From: Leptospira sp.
GTDB taxonomy: Bacteria > Spirochaetota > Leptospiria > Leptospirales > Leptospiraceae
Length of the DNA: 64,000 bases
Reading direction: 5' to 3'
Assembly (NCBI GenBank): GCA_027533185.1
Contig: JAPZTS010000001.1
Location: 124,001 to 188,000, forward strand
Shown piece after piece: positions 8,507 to 16,371 of the stretch. The position numbers and the translations under genes were made by a program. The first letter of the stretch is position 1. Every line of letters starts with the position of its first letter. The notes beneath the pieces are model-generated. The model saw only the letters and a program-made list of their open reading frames with translations, did not search any database and was not told the origin of the DNA.

Positions 8507-9535
8507 ATGACACCAAAAATAACAAAATTTCTAGTTCACCTCACAGTGCTTTCAATGGCCATAAGTCTAACTTCCTGTGATAAGTTGACTGGCAAAAAAG
8601 ACTCCGACGACGAAAATGCACAATTATTGCTTTTAGGAGCGTTCGTGGCAAATGAAAATGCGAATGCGGCAGCAAGAAAAAATGCAGCTCAAATTCGGTC
8701 TGCTACATCCGCGGCAACAACGGCAATCACTACGCAGGCGCAAGGTGGCAGCCTAACATTCAATGGTCTTCCCTTGCATGATAGGCAAAAAACAATGGCG
8801 ATACTTTCCCAAAGAATTTCCTCGTACAACTACCAAAAGAACCTGAGACCGAATGTGATTCCAACCGCACTTTCAACTCCAAGTGGAAGTTGCAATACAT
8901 CCTCTTGTAATGCAACTTTGAATGGTACCGAGAATTGTTCGGTTGGAGACACCAAATCGGGAACTTTTTCAACGACAAACTTACAAGTCACCCTAACTAT
9001 CACGGGAAACCCTATGAGTGGGAATCTAGGATTTTCGGGTACGATGAAAGGTGATCTGAAAATGGATAAGTGCCAGAGCAGGTCACCAGATTATTTTAAT
9101 TTTCCAAGTATGACTACGAGCATTACTACTGGGGATTTAAATTACGATGGAAGCAATACTCAAACTCTCTCCAATGTTTCCTTCACTGCAGAAGCTTTCA
9201 AGGCTGATATTACTGTTAGAGAGAAAAGCACTACCATATCCAATAATATGCAAATTAATGGAGGAGCGGCTCAGTCTGTGAGAGTTACCCAAGATGTAAA
9301 CCTTGTAGTGAACTCAGTAGCATCTAATTTATCGGCTACTTCATCTGACAGTGAATTCAGTTTCAAAGCAACCTATGTCGATACATTGACTGGTACTGTT
9401 TCGGTTACAGGCACTGTGGGTAGCGGAAATGTCAATGTCAGCAGAACTTATAATAATGATAAGTTTACATATGACGTGAATTGTGCTTTCAATATAAATA
9501 ATGGATCAGGGGATTGCACCATTACAGTAAAATAG
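8507..9535 (+). CDS. Predicted lipoprotein of unknown function
   Basis: The product has 342 residues with a lipoprotein signal ending SLTSC (Cys24). An Ala/Asn-rich helical segment (residues about 48-80) is followed by a beta-rich Ser/Thr/Asn/Gly region with paired cysteines (SCNTSSCNATLNGTENC). This repeats two- or four-residue strand patterns to the end, suggesting a beta-barrel-like or beta-sandwich body. I recognise no family. Short tracts such as AQLLLLGAFVANE after the lipid site resemble the LLLLG segment in the lipoprotein at 10985. Confidence 0.65.
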   Translation: MTPKITKFLVHLTVLSMAISLTSCDKLTGKKDSDDENAQLLLLGAFVANENANAAARKNAAQIRSATSAATTAITTQAQGGSLTFNGLPLHDRQKTMAILSQRISSYNYQKNLRPNVIPTALSTPSGSCNTSSCNATLNGTENCSVGDTKSGTFSTTNLQVTLTITGNPMSGNLGFSGTMKGDLKMDKCQSRSPDYFNFPSMTTSITTGDLNYDGSNTQTLSNVSFTAEAFKADITVREKSTTISNNMQINGGAAQSVRVTQDVNLVVNSVASNLSATSSDSEFSFKATYVDTLTGTVSVTGTVGSGNVNVSRTYNNDKFTYDVNCAFNINNGSGDCTITVK

Positions 9536-9559
9536 CTAAAAGATTTAATATCTCATGCG

Positions 9560-9588
9560 CACCTTTAAGTCGACTTAGCTCAAAGGTG
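9560..9588. terminator. Hairpin between convergent genes
   Basis: CACCTTT and AAAGGTG form a perfect 7-base stem, extendable by two pairs past one mismatch. The hairpin lies between the stops at 9535 and 9613. There is no long T-run on either side, so it is a probable but weak bidirectional terminator. Confidence 0.4.
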
Positions 9589-9612
9589 TGGCATTCTCTC
9601 TAACAGATCCTT

Positions 9613-10845
9613 CTAAAATCGCAAGATTGTATCTTCAATAATTTGTAGAGCCTCATTCAATTCCTCTTCTCGGATCACCAAAGGTGGTGCAAATCGAATG
9701 ATATTTCCATGAGTTGGTTTTGCGAGGATACCTTTGTTTTTTAGAGCAATGCATAAATCTAAAGCAGTTTCGCTATCAGGAGAATCATTTACTACAATGG
9801 CATTTAATAGACCCTTTCCTCTTACGGATTGAATGAGATCTGTTTTTTGGCAAATGGTTTCCATCTTTGTCCGAAACAAAGATCCTATATGAAAGGAGTT
9901 TTTTGCTAATTGTTCATCAACTATAACTTGTAATGCGGTCTTTGCAACAGCAGACGCCAATGGATTTCCGCCAAATGTGGAACCATGTTGACCTGGCTTT
10001 AAAGTTAGCATAATCTCATCGTTTGCTAACACTGCAGAAACGGGAATCGTACCTCCAGAGAGAGCTTTTCCCAGGATTAAAATATCGGGATGAACCTCCT
10101 CATAGTCACATGCTAACATCTTTCCCGTCCGTGCGAGACCCGTTTGAACTTCATCAGCAATAAAAAGAACATTTCGCTCTTTGCAAAGTTGATAGGCTTT
10201 TTTGAGGTATCCATCCCTGGGAACGATCACCCCTGCTTCTCCTTGGATTGGTTCTAACATAAAACCCGCAACATGAGGATCTTGGAGAGAAGTTTCGAGG
10301 GCTTCCAGATCATCGTAAGGTATAATTTCATAACCAGGCATATATGGACCAAAATGATTTTTCGAAGTTGGATCCGTGGAGGAAGAAATTGCGGCGAGTG
10401 TCCGACCCCAAAAGTTATTTTGGCAAAAAAGTATCTTTGCTTTGTTCTCGGGAATTCCTTTCACGGTGTATGCCCATTTGCGACAAAGTTTGATCGCGCT
10501 CTCTCCACCTTCTACGCCCGTATTCATGGGAAGAACTTTGTCGTATTTAAAAAGTTTGGTGATGAATTCTGCGTATAAACCAAATACCTCATTGTGAAAT
10601 GCCCTCGATGTGAGCGTAAGATTTTTTGCCTGGTCCACAAGACTTTGAATGATCTTTGGATGGCAATGACCTTGGTTGACGGCACTGTAAGCAGATAAAA
10701 AGTCGAAATATCTTTTTCCATCTATGTCCCAAACATAAATTCCTTCTCCTCGATTGAGAACAACGGGTATCGGATGGTAGTTGTGCGCACTGTATTGGTT
10801 TTCTAAAGCGATCAATTCTTCGGTATTTGTCAGATATCTTGTCAT
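9613..10845 (-). CDS. rocD: Ornithine aminotransferase
   Basis: The product has 410 residues, the usual length for ornithine--oxo-acid transaminase (EC 2.6.1.13). This PLP enzyme converts ornithine to glutamate-5-semialdehyde, linking arginine/ornithine to proline and glutamate. The class III signature is intact: the cofactor Asp231 in [10 protein letters not shown] and the Schiff-base Lys260 in [12 protein letters not shown], with the OAT-typical [17 protein letters not shown] and YEIIPYDDL. Acetylornithine transaminases share the fold but usually differ at [10 protein letters not shown], which favours rocD. No arginine-catabolic neighbours are present. Confidence 0.92.
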   Translation of the reverse strand: MTRYLTNTEELIALENQYSAHNYHPIPVVLNRGEGIYVWDIDGKRYFDFLSAYSAVNQGHCHPKIIQSLVDQAKNLTLTSRAFHNEVFGLYAEFITKLFKYDKVLPMNTGVEGGESAIKLCRKWAYTVKGIPENKAKILFCQNNFWGRTLAAISSSTDPTSKNHFGPYMPGYEIIPYDDLEALETSLQDPHVAGFMLEPIQGEAGVIVPRDGYLKKAYQLCKERNVLFIADEVQTGLARTGKMLACDYEEVHPDILILGKALSGGTIPVSAVLANDEIMLTLKPGQHGSTFGGNPLASAVAKTALQVIVDEQLAKNSFHIGSLFRTKMETICQKTDLIQSVRGKGLLNAIVVNDSPDSETALDLCIALKNKGILAKPTHGNIIRFAPPLVIREEELNEALQIIEDTILRF

Positions 10846-10984
10846 AAAATTGAAATAAAAACTGTTTCTTTCATTTCCTCATAAGAAAGCTGTGTTGCAA
10901 CTGGAAAAAAATTGCTGTTTTACATTCCTTTTTTCTGATTCGATTCGTTTTTTTTACTTTTCCGACAATTTGTAATTCTTTAAA

Positions 10985-11827
10985 ATGCATCTTATGTCCG
11001 CGAATAAAATGCCATTTTTGATTCGAATATGCTTATGTTTGATATCATTTGTATGTTTATCTTGTGATCAGATTGAGTTTCTCAATCGCCAATCAAACAC
11101 ATCGCAAAACAACCTTTTTGCTTTATTACTTCTGGGCATATCTGCAAACTCTAGTGATGATTTAGCTAGACTTAATGATGAATTCAATGAGCAAACTTTA
11201 TCCAATTGGAACATATATAATAACCAAACAACAAACCTTTCCAATCCGACCACCATCGCGATAACAAATGGCAATCTCCAACTTACACCCCAATCCCAAA
11301 CTCTGTGGTTCAATGCAATCCAAACGGGAGCAATGGTTTCCAAAACAATATCTGGAAATTTTGTTGCGTCTACATCAGTTCAAGTACGCCGAAGGACCAA
11401 TGCCAATTTGGCTCCCAATCAGACTGTCGAACTCGCAGGTCTCATGGTTCGCAATCGAGATACGAGTTTGGAGAATTATGTTTTTATAGTATTAGGTTTT
11501 GACGAGAATGATCTTTCTGTCGAAGTCAAAACGACCACAAACGATGTAAGTTCTTATGTTGGGCCTAGTCGTTCTAGTTCGGATGGAGAGCTTCGGATTT
11601 GCAGAATTGGGGATAACTTTTATCTCTATCTCAAAGGAACTGATGGTACATGGATTGCACAAAACCATCCAACAACAAACAATCCTGTTTTCGTTCGATC
11701 TGATTTGCCAAATTCACTGGAGGTAGGTCTCAATATCTACGCAAACCAAGGAACTCCAGATGTCATTGCTAGGTTTGATTACATTCGTTTCTTCAGACCC
11801 AACAACCAAACAGATTGCACACGTTAG
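10985..11827 (+). CDS. Predicted lipoprotein with concanavalin-like (DUF1349-like) domain
   Basis: The product has 280 residues. The signal ends FVCLSC, Cys27 counted from the first ATG. Starts at 10994 or 11009 would shorten only the n-region, and none has a clear ribosome site. After a short linker with an NLFALLLLGIS tract, residues about 63-275 look like a beta-jellyroll: DEFNEQTLSNWNIYN, LQLTPQSQTLWF, VELAGLMVRNRD, RICRIGDNFYLYLKG, and a closing ARFDYIRFFRP. This order is typical of the DUF1349/xylosidase-tail type of sugar-binding fold. The ligand is unknown. The last four bases overlap the convergent DUF1653 gene. Confidence 0.65.
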   Translation: MHLMSANKMPFLIRICLCLISFVCLSCDQIEFLNRQSNTSQNNLFALLLLGISANSSDDLARLNDEFNEQTLSNWNIYNNQTTNLSNPTTIAITNGNLQLTPQSQTLWFNAIQTGAMVSKTISGNFVASTSVQVRRRTNANLAPNQTVELAGLMVRNRDTSLENYVFIVLGFDENDLSVEVKTTTNDVSSYVGPSRSSSDGELRICRIGDNFYLYLKGTDGTWIAQNHPTTNNPVFVRSDLPNSLEVGLNIYANQGTPDVIARFDYIRFFRPNNQTDCTR

Positions 11828-12045
11828 TCGGATATATATTTAAACCGAGGAATCTGGTTTCCATCGATCTCGACAGTCTCAAAAAACATAGTTTTCGGTC
11901 TTACCCATAGAGTATCTTTTCCAAATTCTTTGGAATCATACATTGCTTTGTACAAGACCAATTCTTCCAGAGTTTCGCTGTGCCTGACAGTTCCCAAAAC
12001 CTGGTATTCATTTCCTTTGTAATGAAGGTACTTGCCTAGTCTCAT
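11824..12045 (-). CDS. DUF1653 family protein
   Basis: The product has 73 residues and is a complete small domain: the GKYLHYKGNEYQVLG opening, RHSETLEELVLYKAMY, TLWVRPKTMFFE, and a closing PRFKYI. These are the conserved positions of DUF1653, a widespread cytoplasmic family without a known function. Its stop overlaps the stop of the lipoprotein gene on the other strand by four bases. Confidence 0.8.
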   Translation of the reverse strand: MRLGKYLHYKGNEYQVLGTVRHSETLEELVLYKAMYDSKEFGKDTLWVRPKTMFFETVEIDGNQIPRFKYISD

Positions 12046-12154
12046 ACTTTAAATTACGCAGTTTTTACTTAAATCCAAATTGAATTTTGATTCAATTCAA
12101 ATTTTCAACGAATTTGAATTTGACTGATCTTTCCATTTGAAATAAATTTCACGA

Positions 12155-13417
12155 ATGTTCTTTCGAATCCTTCTAATCGGTAGCATCATTTTGTTTTTTT
12201 TGAATCCAGCCTTATTTTCACAAACCAAACCCAAGAAGTTGTTTGATTTAGATTCAAAAAATAAAGAATCGGTGAAGTCTTTTTACAAAGACTTCTACCT
12301 GCGTTCTGGACGTGTACAAAATCAGTGGACAGGATCCATTGCAACTTGTTCCGCAGGAGAAAATTCCAAAGAGTATACGCAAGCATCTCTCAAACGAATC
12401 AATTTTTATCGAATCTTAGCAGGTCTTTCACCAATAGTAGAGTTAGTTGAGGAATACAATCGCAAAGCTCTTCAATCCTCGCTGATCATGGAAGCAGCAA
12501 ATAAGCTGAGTCATTATCCGTCATCATCGTGGAAGTGTTTTAGTCCAGAAGGAAAGGAAGGAGCAGAAAATTCGAATTTAGCCTTAGAACCTGGTACAGC
12601 GGGAATAGATAGTTATATTGAGGATCAAGGCCCTGATAATTATTTTGTAGGCCACAGACGGTGGATTCTTTTTCCGCAACTCCTGACTATGGGTTCCGGC
12701 TCGACAAAGTCCGCTAATAGCCTATGGGTTTTTGGAGAAAGAAGTTCGTCCAATATAAAGCCAGAGTTTGTTGCTTGGCCACCAGAAGGATATGTTCCTG
12801 CAGATCTATTTGTCAGTCAAAACTATAGGTGGTCCTTTTCAAAGGCGAATGCCGATTTTTCTAAAGCAAAAATGAGTCTAGTTTCTCAGGGAAAGAATTT
12901 TACGACAATAAAAGAAAAAAACATGAATGGTGCTGGTGATAATACTCTTGTTTGGCGAACAAATTTAAATCTAAATGGAGTAATTAATGATTTAAAAGTA
13001 ACGATCAAAATTGAAAATGTATTGGTTGGTGGAGAATTCAAATCCTACCAATATGATGTGATATTCTTTCAACCTTTTTCTGTTGAGGAACTCTCGCAGG
13101 GACCAAGTGAAACAATCCAAACTAATCCAGATTTAGATTTTAAAGTAACCACTCTCGCATTTGGCGGCGATCTTATTGCAATGAAACGTTTGTTAGAATC
13201 TGGTGGAAACCCCAACGCGATACAACCAACTGGTTGGTCCGCATTATTGATTGCTACAAGTAAAAATCAAACACATATGGCTAAACTTTTGGTTTTGTAT
13301 GGTGCTGAAATAGACTTTACGTTGAATGGTTGGACACCATTGAAGTTTGCAAACTACTATAATAATACGGAACTTATACAATTCTTTGAAGAGTACACAA
13401 AGAACGGTAAGCCCTAG
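12155..13417 (+). CDS. Secreted CAP-domain protein with C-terminal ankyrin repeats
   Basis: The product has 420 residues. A cleavable signal (IILFFLNPALFSQ) is followed by a CAP/SCP domain at about residues 70-270. Its recognisable landmarks are LKRINFYRILAGLSPI, SLIMEAANKLSHYP, GAENSNLALEPG and VGHRRWILFPQLLTMGSG. Residues about 340-415 form two to three ankyrin repeats (GGDLIAMKRLLESGGNPNAI, GWSALLIATSKNQTHMAKLLVLYGAEIDF). CAP domains bind lipids or act in unknown ways outside the cell, and ankyrin repeats bind proteins, so the fusion suggests a surface or periplasmic binding role. The stop codon falls inside the GC-rich structured element that follows. Confidence 0.75.
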   Translation: MFFRILLIGSIILFFLNPALFSQTKPKKLFDLDSKNKESVKSFYKDFYLRSGRVQNQWTGSIATCSAGENSKEYTQASLKRINFYRILAGLSPIVELVEEYNRKALQSSLIMEAANKLSHYPSSSWKCFSPEGKEGAENSNLALEPGTAGIDSYIEDQGPDNYFVGHRRWILFPQLLTMGSGSTKSANSLWVFGERSSSNIKPEFVAWPPEGYVPADLFVSQNYRWSFSKANADFSKAKMSLVSQGKNFTTIKEKNMNGAGDNTLVWRTNLNLNGVINDLKVTIKIENVLVGGEFKSYQYDVIFFQPFSVEELSQGPSETIQTNPDLDFKVTTLAFGGDLIAMKRLLESGGNPNAIQPTGWSALLIATSKNQTHMAKLLVLYGAEIDFTLNGWTPLKFANYYNNTELIQFFEEYTKNGKP

Positions 13418-13508
13418 GGATACGCAGGGCTTGGCCCCCACCACATATCGAAGATATGGTAGGGGGCGGGAGCGAACGCGAACCCCGAAGTAGCCCGCCC
13501 GAGGGCCC
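13411..13508. repeat. GC-rich structured intergenic element, REP-like
   Basis: This roughly 100-base block is far richer in G and C than anything around it. It contains GCCCT/AGGGC arms (13411-13415, 13426-13430). It also has a long imperfect stem, 13434-13449 with 13453-13467 (GCCCCC...ATATC / GATAT...GGGGGC), around a GAA loop. A third pair is GGGCGGG/CCCGCCC (13464-13470, 13494-13500). The second and third stems share bases and exclude each other. Such islands are usually dispersed repeats; I see no second copy in this window. Confidence 0.5.
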
Positions 13509-13695
13509 AATTTATACTTTGACAACCTCTCTCTTTTATCTAGTCGGCTGGAAGGTAACTCGCGAGGAATATTTGAACCTTCCCGATGGAGTTGGTGTGC
13601 TAAGGCCCGATATCAGTTTTATCCTCAATGAAAATTTCAGTACCGTCAAAGGCCATATCCAAGGGGTTCCCAAATTCCGTGTGGAAAAAAAATAG
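13456..13695 (+). CDS. Doubtful 79-codon frame, possibly the tail of a lost gene
   Basis: The first twenty codons are translated GC-rich element and are unlikely to be protein. From about 13516 the composition returns to normal and reads SLFYLVGWKVTREEYLNLPD, then GVGVLRPDISFILNENFSTV, ending in a lysine-rich tail. This could be the 3' end of a gene whose front was replaced by the GC-rich element. I do not recognise the sequence. The rest of the gap to 13752 shows nothing else. Confidence 0.25.
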   Translation: MVGGGSEREPRSSPPEGPIYTLTTSLFYLVGWKVTREEYLNLPDGVGVLRPDISFILNENFSTVKGHIQGVPKFRVEKK

Positions 13696-13752
13696 TTTAA
13701 TATCAAATTAATTTTTGCTAGCTAACACAAAGTCCCCGTCTATACTTTGAGT

Positions 13753-14934
13753 ATGGGCAAAGATTCCAAATCGATTGATACCAAAAAAGAGCCAAAGGAT
13801 TCGTCAGAATTCAAAGCTCAAATCCTGTCCCGAAAATCGTGGATCACAAAGATGGCGGCGACAATTGGTGCAGTGGGCCTTGGAGCCTATGGAATTTATA
13901 AATCCCAGGAGAAAAAAATGAAGACATCTGTTTTACGACAATCTGTTCCTCTCGGTTTTCAATGGCCAACATCCGATCCATTTTTATTTTGTGTACACCA
14001 CGAAGACCACTATCCGAAAGGAAATGGAAAATTTGGACCGAAGGCATCTTTGGCAGGCAGAGATATGGGCCAAGATTTTGCCGGCAAAGACGGCTGGCGT
14101 ATGTATCATGGGGATGATGTGCCAGGATTTCCAGGACACCCACATCGCGGATTTGAAACTGTAACGGTTGTACAACGAGGTATCGTAGACCATGCCGATT
14201 CCCTAGGTGCGGCTGGCCGGTATGGAGATGGGGATGTCCAATGGATGACTGCTGGTGCCGGAGTCCAACATTCTGAAATGTTTCCGTTGTTACACGAAGA
14301 CAAAGAAAACCCGATGGAACTCTTTCAAATTTGGCTCAACCTACCCAAAAAGGATAAATTTGCTCCTCCGCATTTTACGATGCTTTGGAATGAAAGTATT
14401 CCTGTTAGAACTCATGAAGACTCTAAAGGCAACCGCTGGAAAGTAAAAACCGTTGCGGGTTCTCTGTTCGGTGATAAACCATTGGCTCCTCCCCCTAACT
14501 CTTGGGCATCGAATCCACAAAACGAAGTTGGGATATACATTTTAGATTTTGATGCGGGAGCGGAATTTAAGATTCCAGGTGCTTCGCCTGGTCTCAATCG
14601 AAATGTTTACTACTTCCGAGGGCAAGGTCTAAAAATCAACGGAACTATAGTTCCAGGTAGCCATATGTTCCAAGTTCCATCGGATGAAGATTTGGTTTTG
14701 GAAAATGGGAAGGAAGCAGGCAAGATTCTGATTTTAGAAGGACGCCCCATTGCAGAACCAGTGGTGCAGTATGGTCCTTTTGTGATGAATACTCCAGAAG
14801 AGATTCAAACAGCGTTTAACGATTACAGACGAACTCAGTTTGGTGGTTGGCCATGGGAATCATCAGATCCGGTTCACGTCGGCAAGGGCCGTTTTGCAAA
14901 ACATGCCGACGGACGGGAAGAACTGCCTAGTTAG
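13753..14934 (+). CDS. Pirin family protein with N-terminal membrane anchor
   Basis: The product has 393 residues. I chose ATG 13753 over a TTG two codons earlier. Residues 50 to the end form a complete two-cupin pirin, including the metal-site residues in GHPHRGFETVT and GVQHSEM. Pirins are iron-binding proteins, some with quercetinase activity. Unusually, about 50 residues precede the normal pirin start (MKTSVLRQ): a charged segment and then a hydrophobic stretch (MAATIGAVGLGAYGIY). This looks like a membrane anchor or an export signal, so the protein may sit on the membrane or outside. An internal start at 13918 would give a plain cytoplasmic pirin. Confidence 0.85.
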   Translation: MGKDSKSIDTKKEPKDSSEFKAQILSRKSWITKMAATIGAVGLGAYGIYKSQEKKMKTSVLRQSVPLGFQWPTSDPFLFCVHHEDHYPKGNGKFGPKASLAGRDMGQDFAGKDGWRMYHGDDVPGFPGHPHRGFETVTVVQRGIVDHADSLGAAGRYGDGDVQWMTAGAGVQHSEMFPLLHEDKENPMELFQIWLNLPKKDKFAPPHFTMLWNESIPVRTHEDSKGNRWKVKTVAGSLFGDKPLAPPPNSWASNPQNEVGIYILDFDAGAEFKIPGASPGLNRNVYYFRGQGLKINGTIVPGSHMFQVPSDEDLVLENGKEAGKILILEGRPIAEPVVQYGPFVMNTPEEIQTAFNDYRRTQFGGWPWESSDPVHVGKGRFAKHADGREELPS

Positions 14935-14937
14935 GGG

Positions 14938-15444
14938 CTAAGGTTTTGTTTTCGTTTGGTGGGACTTTAGATACTCGATAATAGAGTCCTCACCTCGTTC
15001 CTCCGCCAATTCAAAAACACTGACTCCGCTAATGGTTTTGATTTTGGTTTCTGCACCTTTTTTCACGAGAAGCTGGACGAGATTCAAATTGCCCCGATAA
15101 ACAGCGCGAAACAGTGCCGTTTCTCCCGCCGTGTTTCGGTGGTTTACATTGGCACCGCGATTCAAAAGAAATTGAACGATCTGCACTTCCTCTTCGTCCA
15201 CAGCCCTCATTAGACCCGAATTTCCGAGACTATCCTTTACATTGATGGGAAGGCCAGCATCCAACAGCTCTTGGATTTGGTTCAGGTCGCCACGGTCAAT
15301 TGCCAAAAAGAATCGGTGTTCCGGACGCATCGGATCCTTCTCTACAACTTCCCGGTCGCTACAGCCTTGGAAACTTAAAAAACTGACCGAAATGCAGGTG
15401 AGAAGGATTGTCAAATTCGTTTTTTTAAAAGATACTAAATTCAC
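14938..15444 (-). CDS. Ankyrin-repeat lipoprotein
   Basis: The product has 168 residues with a GTG start. The lipoprotein signal ends FLSFQGC (Cys28). The rest is about three to four ankyrin repeats: DRGDLNQIQELLDAGLPINV, GNSGLMRAVDEEEVQIVQFL, GETALFRAVYRGNLNLVQLL and a final partial one. Ankyrin repeats mediate protein contacts, so this is probably a periplasmic or surface scaffold. The stop lies three bases from the stop of the convergent pirin gene. Confidence 0.8.
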   Translation of the reverse strand: MNLVSFKKTNLTILLTCISVSFLSFQGCSDREVVEKDPMRPEHRFFLAIDRGDLNQIQELLDAGLPINVKDSLGNSGLMRAVDEEEVQIVQFLLNRGANVNHRNTAGETALFRAVYRGNLNLVQLLVKKGAETKIKTISGVSVFELAEERGEDSIIEYLKSHQTKTKP

Positions 15445-15471
15445 AGCTACTCTTTAGTCTAATGAGGGAAT

Positions 15472-16287
15472 ATGAACCGTCGATTTATTTTTCAAAAAAT
15501 CACAATTGGAATGTTGTCCGGCTTTGCTCTAAACTGCTTTTCAGTCATAGGCCCGGGCGAAGTTGGACTGATGTTTCGACCATACGGCTCGGGACTTTCA
15601 CAAAAGCCTTATGAATCCAGCGTCCAGTTCTACCTACCCTGGAATACAATGTACAAGTTTTCAACCCAGTGGCAGTCTTACAAAGAAAAAGTGGAAGTTC
15701 TTACTAGAGATGACCTAACAATTGCTGTTACAGCTGATATCATCATCCGACCCAAACAAAACGAGTTGTTTGATCTTCAAATGGAACTGGGAACGGATTA
15801 TTACGGTAAGGTGGTAAAACCACAATTCCGAACGGCGATCCGAAACATTCTTTCCGCATATAATATGGTTTCAATTTCAAAAGAGACTCCGAATGTCTCT
15901 GCCCAAATCAAAAAGTCTCTAATTGAAAAACTAAAGGACAAACACGTAGAAATCGATGATGTGATCATAGATGATGTGGAGTACAGTCCGTCCATTTTGA
16001 AAGCAATTGAAGGCAAACTCACCAAACAGCAAGAACAAGAACAGATGAAGTTTGAGATCAACATTGCAAAAAAGGATGCAGAAATCCAAGCCATTACTGC
16101 CGAAGGTAGGGCAAAAGCAATTTTACTGGAAGCGGAAGCTCAAGCCAAAGCACAAAAGCTAATATCGGAATCGCTTACTCCGAAATACATCCAGTTGAAA
16201 GCAATGGAAAACCCAAACAACAAATTGATCTTTATGCCAAACGGAAAAGATGGACTACCGATTTTAATAAATCCAGAGAGTAAGTAA
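15472..16287 (+). CDS. Prohibitin-like SPFH/band 7 protein, probable lipoprotein
   Basis: The product has 271 residues with a good ribosome site (GAGGGAAT before the ATG). The signal ends GFALNC (Cys22), so the protein is probably lipid-anchored, not membrane-spanning. Residues about 26-200 are the SPFH domain (VGLMFRPYGSG, FYLPWNTMYKFSTQWQSYKE, TIAVTADIIIRP, VIIDDVEYSP). A charged coiled coil follows (KQQEQEQMKFEINIAKKDAE, AEGRAKAILLEAEAQAKAQ). Prohibitin-like proteins form large membrane rings that organise membranes or proteases. No protease partner is adjacent. Confidence 0.85.
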   Translation: MNRRFIFQKITIGMLSGFALNCFSVIGPGEVGLMFRPYGSGLSQKPYESSVQFYLPWNTMYKFSTQWQSYKEKVEVLTRDDLTIAVTADIIIRPKQNELFDLQMELGTDYYGKVVKPQFRTAIRNILSAYNMVSISKETPNVSAQIKKSLIEKLKDKHVEIDDVIIDDVEYSPSILKAIEGKLTKQQEQEQMKFEINIAKKDAEIQAITAEGRAKAILLEAEAQAKAQKLISESLTPKYIQLKAMENPNNKLIFMPNGKDGLPILINPESK

Positions 16288-16316
16288 AGATCGGTTTGCT
16301 TTTTTTAGATATAAAT

Positions 16317-16356
16317 CCTTGGTGGAGCAGAATCGGCTGGATTCTTTCCACCAAGG
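16317..16356. terminator. Strong nested hairpin between convergent genes
   Basis: Perfect 10-base arms (CCTTGGTGGA / TCCACCAAGG) enclose a second inverted repeat (AGAATC / GATTCT), so almost the whole element can pair. It lies between the prohibitin-like gene and the receptor gene stops. Neither side has a clean T-run; it probably serves both genes. Confidence 0.6.
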
Positions 16357-16371
16357 AATGGGGGTTAGGGG

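Noticed and set aside
10273..10721. Frames of about 65-100 codons across rocD in other frames
   Set aside because: They have no ribosome sites and overlap a clearly conserved enzyme gene.
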